Shown here: positions 1 through 10,835 of the stretch, piece after piece
Layout: the number at the start of each line of letters is the position of its first letter
Position numbering within the stretch: position 1 is the stretch's first letter
NCBI RefSeq assembly: GCF_014699075.1
Contig: NZ_JACXAB010000012.1
Coordinates: forward strand, 44,638 to 108,637
Length of the DNA: 64,000 bases
From: Microvirga sp.
GTDB lineage: Bacteria; Pseudomonadota; Alphaproteobacteria; Rhizobiales; Beijerinckiaceae
Direction of reading: 5' to 3'
Made by a program: the position numbers and the translations under genes
The notes under the pieces: model-generated
Seen by the model: the letters and a program-made list of their open reading frames with translations, nothing else
What the model was told of the DNA's origin: nothing
The model's database searches: none

Positions 1-2
1 GC

Positions 3-296
3 ATCAGCTATCTGGAGATCAGCGGCACGCCGGCGCACCTGCGCTACCTGCTGCGGCGGTTGAAGCAGAAGGCGAAGGCCCCAACCATGGTCGGCCTCTG
101 GCCTGCGGAGGATGCGGTGCTGAAGAGCGAGACGATGCGCACCCAACTCGGCGCCAACTATTACGTCTCGTCCCTGCGTGACGCGGTGGTGCAGTGCCTG
201 AAGGTGGCGACCGGCGAGGAGAGGCTGCCGGAGCCGGCCAATCCATCGAACGCGAATGAGGCAACGGCAGCCAAGCGGCTGCCGTTGCCTGCTTAA
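3..296 (+). CDS. C-terminal end of an unidentified protein (possibly AI-2E-type permease tail)
   Basis: This reading frame is open from the left edge and stops with TAA at 294-296, so only the last 97 residues are visible. The visible part begins ISYLEISGTPAHLRYLLRRL, and VGLW and a segment ending in YYVSSLRDAV follow; the tail is low-complexity. Similar soluble tails occur on some rhizobial AI-2E/PerM-family permeases, but this is only a memory-based resemblance. No membrane segment or catalytic motif is visible in this fragment. It ends 4 bases before the stop codon of the convergent dppF gene. The true start lies outside the window. Confidence 0.5.
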   Translation: MSYLEISGTPAHLRYLLRRLKQKAKAPTMVGLWPAEDAVLKSETMRTQLGANYYVSSLRDAVVQCLKVATGEERLPEPANPSNANEATAAKRLPLPA

Positions 297-300
297 AACT

Positions 301-1280
<980 letters not shown>

Positions 1281-1284
<4 letters not shown>

Positions 1285-2297
1285 GACGCAGCCTCCGTTC
1301 CAACGGGATGATCATGATTGATGGCTGCGGTCCGGTTTGGATCGCCAAGCGGATAATGGCAGCGGATATGGCCACCCGCCCAGGGCTTCAGGCCTGGGCG
1401 CACATTGCGCGAATGCTCGGTGGCATAGGCGCAGCGCGGGCTGAACAGGCAGCCTTTAGGACGGTCGTAGAGGCCAGGCACCACGCCGGGGATCGTCGCC
1501 AAGCGTCCGCCCTCGCTGCGCTCAGGCAGAGCGGCCAGAAGCGCGGCCGTGTAGGGATGCTGCGGCGAGTCGAAGAGGTCGGCGGCGGAGCGCTCCTCCA
1601 TGATCTGCCCCGCATACATCACCATCACGCGCTGCGCGGTGTCGGCCACCACGCCCATGTTGTGGGTGATCATGACGAGACCCATGTTGCGCTCCTTCTG
1701 GAGCGAGATGAGCAGATCGAGGATCTGGGCCTGGATCGTCACATCAAGAGCGGTGGTCGGCTCGTCGGCGATGAGCAGCTTGGGATTGCAGGCGATGGCC
1801 ATTGCGATCATGACGCGCTGGTTCATGCCGCCCGACATTTGATGCGGATAGGCGGAGAGGCGGCTTTCCGGTGAGGGAATGCCGACCTGACCGAGAAGTT
1901 CGACGGCCCGGCGCTCGGCGGCCTTGCGGTCCATGCCCTCGTGCAGGCGCAGGGTTTCGGTGAGCTGGAACCCGACCGTGAAGGACGGGTTCAGGCTCGT
2001 CGTCGGCTCCTGGAAGATCATCGCGACGTCTTTGCCGGTGAGCTTGCGCCGGTCCTTGTCCGAGATCGTCAGGAGGTCGCGGCCGTTGAAGGCGAGCTTG
2101 TCGGCCTTCACGCGGCCCGGGAAGGGGATGAGGCCCATGAGGGCCAGCATCGTGACGCTTTTGCCGGAGCCGGATTCGCCCACGACGCCGAGAACCTCGC
2201 CCTCTTCGAGCTTGAGGCTCACGCCGTCGACGGCCCGCATGATGCCGCCTTGGGTCGGGAATTTGACCGACAGGTTTTCAATTTCAACAAGAGCCAT
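1281..2297 (-). CDS. dppD: Dipeptide/oligopeptide ABC transporter ATP-binding protein DppD
   Basis: This is the first ATPase of the peptide importer, 338 residues. Walker A GESGSGKS lies near residues 40-47, the signature reads MSGGMNQR, Walker B is LLIADEP and the switch region is ITHN. The C-terminal oligopeptide-transporter extension ([12 protein letters not shown], then [11 protein letters not shown]) is present. The DppD signature in this family usually begins MSGGM rather than LSGGQ, so this is not degeneration. It starts 2 bases after dppC ends and overlaps dppF by four bases. The pair DppD/DppF forms the heterodimeric motor of a five-gene importer. Confidence 0.93.
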
Positions 2298-2299
2298 GA

Positions 2300-3211
2300 T
2301 CAGCGCTTCAGTTTGGGATCGAGGGCGTCACGAAGACCGTCGCCCAGAAGATTGAAGGCAAGCACCGTGATGAGGATCGCCAGACCCGGGAAGGTGACGA
2401 CCCACCAGGCGCGGAGAACGAACTCGCGGGCATCGGCCAGCATGGTGCCCCATTCAGGCGACGGAGGCTGCGCACCGAGGCCGAGGAAGCCCAGGGCCGC
2501 TGCATCCAGGATTGCAGTGGAGATGCCCAACGAGGCCTGCACGATGAGGGGCGCGGTGCAGTTGGGCAGCACTTCCTTGAACATCAGGCGCGTCGTTCCG
2601 GCGCCGCTGACTCGGGCGGCCGTCACGTAGTCCTTGGAGGTTTCAGTGATCACCGCCGCACGGGCAAGGCGCACATAGTGCGGCAGGATCACCAGAGCCA
2701 CAGCCAGCATGGCGTTCATCAGGCCCGGGCCCAGCACCGCTACAATGACGATGGCAAGCAGCAGGCTCGGCAGCGTGAGGATGATGTCCATCAGGCGCAT
2801 GATGAAGATCTCGGTCAGGCCGCGGAAGAAGCCTGCCACGAGGCCGAGCACGGTGCCGATCGCGATGGAGAGCGCCACGACGGCAATGCCGATCAGGAGC
2901 GAAAGGCGCGCGCCGTGCATCACACGGGAGAGAATGTCGCGACCGATCGGATCCGTCCCGAGCGGGTAGGCGATCGAGCCGCCCTCCTGCCAGAACGGCG
3001 GCTTCAGGGCGATTGCTGTATCGGTAATATTCGGATCGTGAGGAGCGATCACGGGCGCCAGCAGAGCGACGAGTAAGACGACAGCAATGATCACGAGGCC
3101 AGCAACAGCGCCATGGTTGGCGCTGAAATAACCCCAGAACTCGCGCAAGGGATGAGGAGGGGTGGCTGTCGGAACTGGGACGGCCGGAGCTTCCATGGTT
3201 TCAGTGGTCAT
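2300..3211 (-). CDS. dppC: Peptide ABC transporter permease DppC
   Basis: This is one of the two membrane subunits of the peptide importer, 303 residues. The N-terminus ([19 protein letters not shown]) leads into the first hydrophobic helix, followed by the binding-protein-dependent transport domain with about five more helices. The EAA-like loop is in the stretch ending [14 protein letters not shown], with the conserved [14 protein letters not shown] after it; both are typical of DppC/OppC. Its ATG overlaps the dppB stop codon as ATGA. With DppB it forms the translocation pore. Confidence 0.93.
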   Translation of the reverse strand: MTTETMEAPAVPVPTATPPHPLREFWGYFSANHGAVAGLVIIAVVLLVALLAPVIAPHDPNITDTAIALKPPFWQEGGSIAYPLGTDPIGRDILSRVMHGARLSLLIGIAVVALSIAIGTVLGLVAGFFRGLTEIFIMRLMDIILTLPSLLLAIVIVAVLGPGLMNAMLAVALVILPHYVRLARAAVITETSKDYVTAARVSGAGTTRLMFKEVLPNCTAPLIVQASLGISTAILDAAALGFLGLGAQPPSPEWGTMLADAREFVLRAWWVVTFPGLAILITVLAFNLLGDGLRDALDPKLKR

Positions 3212-4218
3212 CGCGTATGCCTGATGCGAGGATTGATAAGGCCGTAGGCAAGGTCGACGAGAAGATTCACGCTCATCACCACGACGCCGAGCAGCAGAGC
3301 GCCACCCTGCAGCACGGGATAATCACGCCGGAAGATGGCATCGATGAGCCATTTACCGACCCCAGGCCAGGAGAAAATGGTTTCAGTGAGGATCGCGCCG
3401 GTGAACAACACACCAATCTGCAGGCCGATTACGGTTACGACCGGGATCAACGCGTTGCGCAGGGCATGGAGCGCGACGATGCGAAACCGCGAAAGGCCCT
3501 TGGCCTTGGCGGTTCGAATATAGTCTTCGCCAAGAACTTCCAGCATCGCCGAGCGTGTCATGCGCGCAATCACGGCCAGCGGCACCGTACCGAGCACGAT
3601 GGTGGGCAGAATCAGGTGCCTGACTGCCGACCAGAAGGCTTCGGGTTCATCGGAGAGCAGGGTGTCGATTAGCAGGAATCCGGTGATCGGCTCGATGTAG
3701 TACAGCACGTCGATGCGGCCCGAGACGGGGGTCAAATCGAACTGCACCGAGAACAGCAGAATGAGGATGAGCCCCCACCAGAAGATCGGCATGGAATAGC
3801 CTGCGAGCGAAATGCCCATGACTCCATGGTCGAAAATGGAATTTCGCCGGATGGCCGCGATGATGCCGGCTGGAAGACCGAGAAGAAGCGCGAAGAGGAT
3901 TGCGCAGGTGGCGAGCTCGATGGTGGCCGGGAACAGCGATGAGAACTCGTTCAGCACCGGCTCCTGCGTGATCATCGACTTGCCGAGATCGCCTTGGAGA
4001 ACGCGGGCCAGATAGATCCCGTACTGGACAATGACCGGCTTGTCGAAGCCGTATTCCTTACGCAGCTGTTCGTGGCGCGCGGGATCGATGCCGCGCTCGC
4101 CTGCAAGGGTTTCGATTGGATCGCCGGGCACGAGGCGGATCAGGAAGAAGGCGAGCAGCGTGATGCCGATGAATGTCGGAATAATCAGGCTGACGCGGGT
4201 CAGGATGAATCTAAGCAT
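3208..4218 (-). CDS. dppB: Peptide ABC transporter permease DppB
   Basis: This is the other membrane subunit, about 336 residues from the start chosen here. The frame stays open to an upstream ATG at 4248. That codon sits inside the loop of a strong hairpin, and its extra ten residues (MAAPPFSVLA) are unlike the family. The ATG at 4218 gives MLRFILTRVSLIIPTFIGIT, the standard DppB/OppB beginning. Conserved features include RLVPGDPIE after the first helix, the periplasmic loop, and the EAA-type loop VVTVIGLQIGVLFTGAILTE near the C-terminus. No strong Shine-Dalgarno sequence precedes the chosen start. It is separated from dppA by an intrinsic-terminator-like hairpin. Confidence 0.9.
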   Translation of the reverse strand: MLRFILTRVSLIIPTFIGITLLAFFLIRLVPGDPIETLAGERGIDPARHEQLRKEYGFDKPVIVQYGIYLARVLQGDLGKSMITQEPVLNEFSSLFPATIELATCAILFALLLGLPAGIIAAIRRNSIFDHGVMGISLAGYSMPIFWWGLILILLFSVQFDLTPVSGRIDVLYYIEPITGFLLIDTLLSDEPEAFWSAVRHLILPTIVLGTVPLAVIARMTRSAMLEVLGEDYIRTAKAKGLSRFRIVALHALRNALIPVVTVIGLQIGVLFTGAILTETIFSWPGVGKWLIDAIFRRDYPVLQGGALLLGVVVMSVNLLVDLAYGLINPRIRHTR

Positions 4219-4229
4219 GGCCAGAACGG

Positions 4230-4262
4230 AAAAAGGCGGAGCGGCCATGAGGCCGCTCCGCC
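4230..4262 (-). terminator. Intrinsic-terminator-like hairpin between dppA and dppB
   Basis: On the minus strand a perfect 12-bp stem (4251-4262 pairing with 4235-4246) closes a 4-base loop and is followed by five T residues (4234-4230). This is the textbook form of a factor-independent terminator. It lies 20 bases after the dppA stop and just before the dppB start. In binding-protein-dependent transporters such a hairpin commonly lets the binding protein be made in excess while some transcripts read through into the membrane genes. Confidence 0.8.
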
Positions 4263-4281
4263 AGGTTGATGGGATAGAAGC

Positions 4282-5883
4282 TTACTTGCCCTTGATGTCC
4301 ACGCCGTAGAAGGTGTGGCGTCCAAACGGCGAGAGCTTGAAGTCCACCACTTCCTTGCGGACCGGCTTCAGCTGCACGGCGTGAGCCACCGTGAACCACG
4401 GAGCCTGCTCCTTGAAGATCTTCTGAGCTTCTTCATAGAGCTTGGTGCGCTCAGCCTGGTTGGTGACGACTTTCGCCTTGGTCACGAGATCGTCGAAGGG
4501 CTTGTGGCACCACTTGGCGATGTTCGAGCCGGAGTTGCTCTGTGCCGAGGCGCAGCCCAGCAGGGTGTGCAGGAAGTTGTCCGGGTCGCCGTTGTCGCCG
4601 GTCCAGCCGAGCTGAGCCATCTGGTGCTCGCCGGCCTGGGCCCGCTTGCGGTACTCGCCCCACTCGAAGCTCTTGATCTCAGCCTTCACGCCGATCTTGG
4701 CGAGGTCGGCCTGCATGAGCTCGGCAATGCGGCGTGCATTCGGGTTGTAGGGGCGCTGCACCGGCATGGCCCACAGGTCCGTCTCAAGACCGTTCGGGTA
4801 ACCGGCCTCCGCCAGAAGCTTCTTGGCCGCTTCAGGATTGTACTCGTCGTCCTTGATGGACTTGTTGAACGACCACATGGACGGCGGAATCGGGTTCGTT
4901 GCAGGAACACCCGAGCCGAGGAACACGGCGTCGACGATGGCCTTCTTGTTCATGGCCATGTTGAAGGCCTTGCGGACGCGCACGTCGTCGAAGGGCTTCT
5001 TCGTGGTCTGATAGGCAAGGTAGCCGACGTTCAGGCCAGCCTGCTCCATGAGCGTGACGTTCGGGTCCTTCTTGATGGCCTCGAGGTCAGCCGGGTTCGG
5101 GTACGGCATGACATGGCATTCACCCTTCTGGAGCTTCGCCCAGCGGACGGAAGCGTCCGGGGTGATCGAGAAGACGAGGTCGTCGATCTTCGCCTTGCCA
5201 CCCCAATATTCGGGGAATGCCTTGAAGCGGACGATTGCGTCCTTCTGGTACTGGACAAGAGTGAACGGACCCGAGCCGATGGGCTCTTGGTCGATCTTCT
5301 CAGGCGTGCCCGCCTTCAGCATGGCGTCGGCATATTCCTTCGACTGAACGCCGGCAAACTGCATGGCAAGGTTCGACAGGAACGGGGCTTCAGGCTTGTT
5401 CAGCGTGATGCGAACGGTATAGTCGTCAACCTTCTCCACCGACTTCAACAGAGCGGGCATACCCATGTCGGTGAAGTACGAGTGGTTCGGGCTCGTCACC
5501 TTGAAGAACGGATTGTCTTCCTTCCACTGACGCTCGATCATGAACACGATATCGTCGGCGTTCACGTTGCGGGTCGGCTTGAAGTTCTTGTTGGAATGGA
5601 ACTTCGCGTTCTTGCGGATGTGGAAGGTGTAGACCGTGCCGTCAGCCGAAATGTCCCACTTCTCGGCGAGGCCGGGAACGACCTGCGTGCCGCCGCGCTC
5701 GAAATCCACGATGTTGTCGTAGATGTGCTCGTTCACGTCGAACGAGGTGCCGGTGGTGTTGATGCCGGGATAGAAGTTCTCCGGGCTGCCTTCGGAGCAG
5801 TAGACCAGGGTCTTGGCGGCCAGGGGAGCGGCGGCCAGGAAGGCCGGAACGCAGATGGCTGCGAAAAGGGCTGATTTTTTCAT
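4282..5883 (-). CDS. dppA: Periplasmic dipeptide-binding protein DppA
   Basis: This is the solute-binding protein of the peptide importer, 533 residues, family SBP_bac_5. A clear Sec signal peptide (MKKSALFAAICVPAFLAAA then PLAAKT) is followed by the mature start TLVYCSEGSPENFYPGINTT, very like DppA. The motif GSGPFTLVQYQKDAIVRF and the C-terminal region (GWTGDNGDPDNFLHTLLGC) are typical of dipeptide-binding proteins. Residues GDNGDPDNF match the DppA region that carries the Asp contacting the peptide amino group. It is the first gene of the operon, with a hairpin terminator directly behind it. Dipeptides are the likeliest ligand; haem or 5-aminolevulinate are also possible for this family. 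Confidence 0.93.
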   Translation of the reverse strand: MKKSALFAAICVPAFLAAAPLAAKTLVYCSEGSPENFYPGINTTGTSFDVNEHIYDNIVDFERGGTQVVPGLAEKWDISADGTVYTFHIRKNAKFHSNKNFKPTRNVNADDIVFMIERQWKEDNPFFKVTSPNHSYFTDMGMPALLKSVEKVDDYTVRITLNKPEAPFLSNLAMQFAGVQSKEYADAMLKAGTPEKIDQEPIGSGPFTLVQYQKDAIVRFKAFPEYWGGKAKIDDLVFSITPDASVRWAKLQKGECHVMPYPNPADLEAIKKDPNVTLMEQAGLNVGYLAYQTTKKPFDDVRVRKAFNMAMNKKAIVDAVFLGSGVPATNPIPPSMWSFNKSIKDDEYNPEAAKKLLAEAGYPNGLETDLWAMPVQRPYNPNARRIAELMQADLAKIGVKAEIKSFEWGEYRKRAQAGEHQMAQLGWTGDNGDPDNFLHTLLGCASAQSNSGSNIAKWCHKPFDDLVTKAKVVTNQAERTKLYEEAQKIFKEQAPWFTVAHAVQLKPVRKEVVDFKLSPFGRHTFYGVDIKGK

Positions 5884-5932
5884 TACCTGTAGTCCTCTGA
5901 GACGGCTCTAGTCGTGGCCGTTCTGTGACGGA

Positions 5933-5961
5933 GTTAAGGTGCGAAGCCCCGATATTGTCAA
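5933..5961 (-). promoter_or_regulatory. Candidate promoter of the dpp operon
   Basis: On the minus strand a perfect TTGACA (5961-5956) is followed after 17 bases by CTTAAC (5938-5933), a weak -10 box. The site lies about 50 bases upstream of the dppA ATG. The -35 box is convincing; the -10 is only tolerable, so the exact promoter is uncertain. Confidence 0.4.
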
Positions 5962-6138
5962 TCTGTCCATGCAACAATGGATAATTTTTAGAGGAAATTA
6001 ACTATTTTCTGAGCCTGCAGCATCCTTAAAGCGCAGCATTTTGGTCAAATTTCCGAGATTCCTCACAATTCCCGCCGGTATCCTCAGGAAGAGGGTTGTC
6101 CACAATCGGGCAAGGGGTCTGTCCAGCAGGAAGAGCCA

Positions 6139-8040
6139 TCATTCCCGCTTCTGCCCGGCTGCATCGCTGACCTTCAAGGCGAGGTCGGCGCGGGTGAACG
6201 GCTTATGCAGCATCAGATACCCGTCCGGAACGCGCCTGGGATCGGCATATCCGGTCACGAGCATGACGCCGAGGTCGGGACGGACCTCGCGCGCTTTGTC
6301 GGCGAGTTCCGTTCCCGTCATGCCGGGCATCGCGAAATCCGCGATCAGCACATCGAGCTGGCTGTCGGCCTTCAGGATGTCGAGGGCTGACGATCCATCG
6401 GCGGCTTCTACGACCCGATGACCCATCTCGCTCAGGTAAGCCGCCGTTACCGTACGCACTTCCGCATCGTCATCTACGAGCAGGATGCGAACCTTGGGAG
6501 CATCGGGAGCGATGGACTGCTCCTCGCGTGGTCTGCCGTCCTGTGCCGTCACGGCGCGGGAGAGATAGAGCTCCACCGTCGTGCCGACGCCGACCGTGCT
6601 GTGGATCGCTACCGTGCCGCCGGATTGCTGCGCCAGACCATAAACCATGGGAAGGCCTAGGCCGGTGCCCTTGCCCACTTCCTTCGTCGTGAAGAACGGC
6701 TCCAGCACCCGCGCCAGAACCTCTGGCGGAATGCCGGTGCCGGTATCGGCCACCGAAATCACCACGTAATCGCCGGCCGTGAGATCGGTGATCCGGCCCT
6801 CCTCGACCGCCTCGTTGCGTGTGGAGAGGGTGAGAACCCCGTTCTCCGCCATGGCATCGCGAGCATTGATGCACAGGTTCAGGATGGCCAGTTCGAGCTG
6901 GTCCGGGTCGACCATGGCGGTCCAGAGTTCATCGATGAGATGCCGCTCAATCCGAATCACGCCGCCGAGCGTGCGGGTCAGCAGATCGCTCATGCCGGTG
7001 ATGACGTGGTTCACGTCCACGGCCTGCAATCTCAGGTCCCGCTGCCGGCTGAAGCTGAGGAGCCTCTGGGTCAGGGATGCGCCGCGCTCGGCCGCATAGG
7101 TGGCATTCTGCAGAAGGCGCGTCAGTCGCGGGTCGTCGGGCGCCCGGCGCGAGGCGAGATCCAGGCTGCCGAGCACGGCCATCAGCAGATTGTTGAAGTC
7201 GTGGGCCACGCCTCCGGCGAGGGTGCCGAGAGCCTGCATCTTGTCGGCCTGACGCAGGCGCATCTCCATCAGCTTGCGCTCCGTGATATCGCGCTCGATG
7301 GTGGCGAGATTGGTCACGCTCCCCTGATCGTCGAGGATCGGGATATGGTTGATGAGACACCATTGCGTTCGGCCATCGGGCAGCGTGCGCTCCTCGATCA
7401 CCTCGTCGGGCTGGCGCGCTTCGATAGCGCGCCGCTCCGCCTCCTCGATCATCGCTGCCCGCTCAGGTGAGACGTAGTCCCTCTCCTTGCGGCCCAGGCA
7501 GTCGCCGGCCGTGCATCCGAGGCTCCTGGCCTTCCCGGCGTTCAGGCGCACGAAGCGGCCTTCCAGATCCTTGAACGAGATCAGGTCGCCGGTGCTCTCC
7601 ATCAGCCCGTGCAGGAGCGCGCGTTCGGTATCGAGTTCACGCGCCAGCAGACGCCGCTGATAGGCCGCGGCAACCATATTTGAGAGGGCCGCGGGATCCC
7701 AGGGCTTGGGCACATAGGCCATGATGCGGCCCTTGTTGACCGCGCCGATAACCGCCTTCAGATCTGCATATCCTGTGAGGAGAATCGCTTCTGCATTGGA
7801 TACATCCCGGGCCTTGGCCAGGAACTCGTCGCCTTGCATTTCGGGCATGCGTTGATCCGAGATGATGATGGCGACTTCCGGCTCATGTCGGAGGATCTCA
7901 AGCGCCTTGATCGGAGAAGAGGCCGTCAGCACCCGGTACTCGTTCTCGAACAGATCTTCGAGTGCAACCAGGATATCCGGCTCGTCGTCGACGACCAGAA
8001 TCGTGCCATTCGTTGCTGTCATCTCTCTCGGCAAAGTCAT
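6139..8040 (-). CDS. Hybrid sensor histidine kinase (REC-PAS-HisKA-HATPase-REC)
   Basis: This is a 633-residue cytoplasmic hybrid kinase without membrane segments. In order it has a receiver (about 13-125, phosphoacceptor D62 in [10 protein letters not shown]), a PAS domain (145-255), a dimerisation/phosphoacceptor domain with H280 (GGVAHDFNN), a HATPase domain (N-box [11 protein letters not shown]1 [11 protein letters not shown]2 [10 protein letters not shown]) and a second receiver (about 517-630, D568 in [11 protein letters not shown]). Every catalytic residue needed for phosphorelay is present. It is the last gene of the Wsp-like operon, and its ATG overlaps the previous stop as ATGA. A receiver at each end suggests it takes phosphate from CheA or the neighbouring kinase and passes it on; no DNA-binding or GGDEF output is fused. 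Confidence 0.88.
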   Translation of the reverse strand: MTLPREMTATNGTILVVDDEPDILVALEDLFENEYRVLTASSPIKALEILRHEPEVAIIISDQRMPEMQGDEFLAKARDVSNAEAILLTGYADLKAVIGAVNKGRIMAYVPKPWDPAALSNMVAAAYQRRLLARELDTERALLHGLMESTGDLISFKDLEGRFVRLNAGKARSLGCTAGDCLGRKERDYVSPERAAMIEEAERRAIEARQPDEVIEERTLPDGRTQWCLINHIPILDDQGSVTNLATIERDITERKLMEMRLRQADKMQALGTLAGGVAHDFNNLLMAVLGSLDLASRRAPDDPRLTRLLQNATYAAERGASLTQRLLSFSRQRDLRLQAVDVNHVITGMSDLLTRTLGGVIRIERHLIDELWTAMVDPDQLELAILNLCINARDAMAENGVLTLSTRNEAVEEGRITDLTAGDYVVISVADTGTGIPPEVLARVLEPFFTTKEVGKGTGLGLPMVYGLAQQSGGTVAIHSTVGVGTTVELYLSRAVTAQDGRPREEQSIAPDAPKVRILLVDDDAEVRTVTAAYLSEMGHRVVEAADGSSALDILKADSQLDVLIADFAMPGMTGTELADKAREVRPDLGVMLVTGYADPRRVPDGYLMLHKPFTRADLALKVSDAAGQKRE

Positions 8041-9761
8041 GAAGTAATCTGCCTCGGGATCGTGATGATGAAGCCGGCCCCGCCGGCCGGGCCCGCGCTC
8101 ACCGTGATCGACCCCTTGTGAGCTTGGACGACGCTATAGGCGATGGCCAGTCCAAGTCCAGTTCCAGACCCCACGGGTTTGGTCGTGAAGAACGGTTCGA
8201 AGATGCGCTCCCGCAATTCCGGTGGAATTCCCGGTCCCGTATCGGTGATCCTGATCGTATAGGTTGTCTCGTTGCTTTCGGTGTCAATGTCTATGCCGCC
8301 GGTCCCCTTGATGGCATCGGCCGCGTTGCCGACGATGTTCATCACAACCTGGTTGAGCAGAGCCGGCGAACAGTAGAGATCCGGAACCGCGTTGTAGTGG
8401 CGGCGCACATCGATCCGGGTGCCCAGCTTGTGGCCCAGGAGGGCCAGAACCGTCTCGATTGATTCGGGGACATTCACCGTCTGGAAGTCGCCCTCGTCCA
8501 GACGCGAAAAGCGCCGGAGATTCAGGACGAGTTCCTGAATCCGGCCGAGCCCGAGTTTCATGGCGCCGATGCGGTCGAGGGATTTCCGAACCTGCCGTTC
8601 AAGCCCGGCCTCGGGTGGGAGCTTTCCTTCAATTTCCTTGAGGAGCCGTTCAACAGTTCCCTGGTGCGCCTGGATGAAGGCCAGGGGGTTGTTGATCTCG
8701 TGGGCAATGCCCGCCACCAATTCGCCCAAGGAGGCCATCTTGGCGGCCTGAACGAGTTGGGCCTGTGTTCCCTTCAGGAGGTCGTTGGCTTCTTCCAGCT
8801 CTCGATTCGCCTTGGCGAGCGCCTCGGCCGAGGCGGCTTCGGCCCGCGCGCGGGCAAGCGCGATCTCGCGCTCGCGCAGCTCCGCCTCGATGCGCCAGTT
8901 CTCGTCCTGCATGAGCTTGCGCCGCACGAGCGCGCGGATGCGCACCCGCATCCCGTCCGCCTCAATGCCGGTCGGGATGATGTCGTCGACACCTGCGGCG
9001 AAGGCCCGGGCGAGGAGCTGCCCACCCTCTTCGTTGCCGAGGCCCACGATAGCAAAGCTCGGAGCGTCCGCCCCCGGCAGGGGCGCCAAACCCCGGTAGA
9101 GGTTCAGCTGCCGGCAGAGCTCGATGCCGTCAAAGCCCGGACTGAGCAGGTTCACCAGGATGCAGTCCCAGGTGGCGTCCACCGAGTGCACGAGCCGCAG
9201 GGCCTCCGCAGGATCCGGGGCTGCCGTGACCGCATAGCCTTCATGGGCCAGCATGTTCTGAAGATAGGTGCGGCGGGTGAGGCTGTCGTCCACGATCAGG
9301 ATGCAGGCCCGGCGAAACGTTCCGAAGCTGGGAGATTGCCGCTCCTCCTGCTCATCGCCGATCAGCGACGAGCGCCGGCGCAGAAGCGCCTTGATCCGCA
9401 GCAGGATTAGTTCCTGTTCGGCGGACTTGGAGATATAGGCGTCGGCCCCGCTCTCCAGCCCTTGCCGTTCAACGGTGCGCTCCCGGGCTTCTGTCAGCAT
9501 AATCACCGGAATGGCGCGGGTGCGAACGTTCAGGCGCATCTGCCGGGTCAGCTCGTCCCCGTTCATGCCGGGCAGGTGGTAATCGGCAATGACGAGGTCG
9601 GGAAGCTTCTCGTTCAGCCCGTCGAGGGCGGCCTCTGCGGTCGAGCGCCAGGAGACATGAAAGCCGTTCGTCTCAAGCATGTGGCGCAGCTGCAGCGCCT
9701 GGGTTTCCGAGTCCTCGACAAGGAGGATTTCGGCCGCTTGTGCCATGGGAGCCGTGCTCAT
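8037..9761 (-). CDS. Response regulator-histidine kinase fusion (REC-REC-HisKA-HATPase)
   Basis: This is a 574-residue protein. The frame is open far upstream, but that part only mirrors cheB on another frame. The ATG at 9761 overlaps the cheB stop (ATGA) and is followed by MAQAAEILLVEDSE, a normal receiver start. Receiver 1 has D60 (VIADYHLPGMNG). Receiver 2 (about 153-280) has Asn at the phosphoacceptor position (ILVNLLSPGFDG, N204), so it probably cannot be phosphorylated there. A coiled coil (about 290-340) leads to the kinase core with H354 (GIAHEINNPL), N-box NIVGNAADAI, G1 TDTGPGIPPE and G2 GSGTGLGLAI. It sits where WspR would be in a Wsp cluster and is a likely target of CheA. Confidence 0.87.
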   Translation of the reverse strand: MSTAPMAQAAEILLVEDSETQALQLRHMLETNGFHVSWRSTAEAALDGLNEKLPDLVIADYHLPGMNGDELTRQMRLNVRTRAIPVIMLTEARERTVERQGLESGADAYISKSAEQELILLRIKALLRRRSSLIGDEQEERQSPSFGTFRRACILIVDDSLTRRTYLQNMLAHEGYAVTAAPDPAEALRLVHSVDATWDCILVNLLSPGFDGIELCRQLNLYRGLAPLPGADAPSFAIVGLGNEEGGQLLARAFAAGVDDIIPTGIEADGMRVRIRALVRRKLMQDENWRIEAELREREIALARARAEAASAEALAKANRELEEANDLLKGTQAQLVQAAKMASLGELVAGIAHEINNPLAFIQAHQGTVERLLKEIEGKLPPEAGLERQVRKSLDRIGAMKLGLGRIQELVLNLRRFSRLDEGDFQTVNVPESIETVLALLGHKLGTRIDVRRHYNAVPDLYCSPALLNQVVMNIVGNAADAIKGTGGIDIDTESNETTYTIRITDTGPGIPPELRERIFEPFFTTKPVGSGTGLGLAIAYSVVQAHKGSITVSAGPAGGAGFIITIPRQITS

Positions 9762-10825
9762 TCGCCGTCTCCGCGGGCCAAGCGCAGGATACGCGGTGCG
9801 ATCAGGTCGAGGGGCAGGCTGATATTGACGCCGCCCATGCGCGCTGCCGCCGCCGGCATGCCGTAGACGACGGCGGTGCTTTCGTCCTCCGCCACCGCAT
9901 AGCCGCCGGCCTGGCGCAGCTCGACAAGCCCCTGTGCGCCATCCTCGCCCATGCCAGTGAGGATCACTCCCAGGCTCCTGCGACCGAGCGAGCGCGCCAT
10001 GGACTGGAACAGCATGGTGGCCGAGGGACGCTGATTGCCGAGCGGCGGCTCGGCGCTCAGCTTCAGGGTGCCTGCCGACGAGAGAAGCAGGTGCCGGTCG
10101 CCGGGCGCGACATAGACCCGACCGGGTGATGGGATCTCTTGGTCCTGGGCGAGGCGCACCTCGAGAGAGACCAGCCCGTTCAGCCAGGACGCGAAGCCTT
10201 CCATGAAGGGAGCTCCCATATGCTGGACGAGGAGGATCGGAAGCGGAAAGTTCGCGGGCAGAGCGCCGAGGATCTTCGCCAGCGCCGGTGGTCCGCCGGT
10301 CGAGGCGGCGATCCCCATGATGCTCGGACGCGTCATGCCCCATTCCGGTTCGCGCCGGGATGGGCCGGTTTCACGCCAGGGTGCGAACGCACGCTGCCGG
10401 ACGACGGGCACCTGGCTCATGATGTAGAGCTGGGTGCAGATGGTGCCGGCGATGGCGGCATAGCCGTCGCTGGAGAGGCCGACAGGCTTCTCCACCACTG
10501 TGAGCGCACCGGCCCGCAGCGCATTCATGGAAATCTTGAGGGAGGAATCCTCGATGCTGTCGGCGATGACCACTATGGGCGTCGGCTGCTCCGCCATGAT
10601 CCTGCGCGTCGCCTCCAACCCATCCATTCCGGGTAGGCGAATATCCATGGAGATCACATCCGGCCGAACGCGGCCGATCTCCCGCAGCGCCTCTTCCGCC
10701 GAGTCGACGGCTGCGGCCACCGCAAGGCGTGGGTCGCTGGCGATGATATGGACGAGCAGCTGACGAACGACGAGGGAGTCCTCGACGACCATCACCCGAA
10801 CCCGAGATTGCGGCGCCATACTCAT
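9758..10825 (-). CDS. cheB: Chemoreceptor methylesterase CheB
   Basis: This is the protein-glutamate methylesterase/deamidase that removes methyl groups from the receptor and so resets the array (WspF position). A receiver domain (D62 by numbering from the GTG; SMDIRLPGMDG) is joined by a linker to the esterase domain. That domain carries the catalytic triad Ser176 (GIAASTGGPP), His203 (LLVQHMGAPF) and Asp296 (TGMGEDGAQG). The length (about 355) is normal. ATG at 10825 is preferred; a GTG directly before it is also possible. It follows cheA by about 10 bases and overlaps the next gene by four. No flagellar gene is nearby, so it probably serves a non-motility array. Confidence 0.93.
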   Translation of the reverse strand: MSMAPQSRVRVMVVEDSLVVRQLLVHIIASDPRLAVAAAVDSAEEALREIGRVRPDVISMDIRLPGMDGLEATRRIMAEQPTPIVVIADSIEDSSLKISMNALRAGALTVVEKPVGLSSDGYAAIAGTICTQLYIMSQVPVVRQRAFAPWRETGPSRREPEWGMTRPSIMGIAASTGGPPALAKILGALPANFPLPILLVQHMGAPFMEGFASWLNGLVSLEVRLAQDQEIPSPGRVYVAPGDRHLLLSSAGTLKLSAEPPLGNQRPSATMLFQSMARSLGRRSLGVILTGMGEDGAQGLVELRQAGGYAVAEDESTAVVYGMPAAAARMGGVNISLPLDLIAPRILRLARGDGE

Positions 10826-10835
10826 CACCCGGAAC

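Noticed and set aside
4315..5874. Long open frame on the plus strand opposite dppA
   Set aside because: It mirrors dppA codons in a GC-rich genome, has no family features, and the minus-strand protein is a clear DppA.
9762..10343. N-terminal extension of the REC-REC-kinase through cheB
   Set aside because: The extension is cheB in another frame; the ATG at 9761 overlaps the cheB stop and begins a standard receiver.
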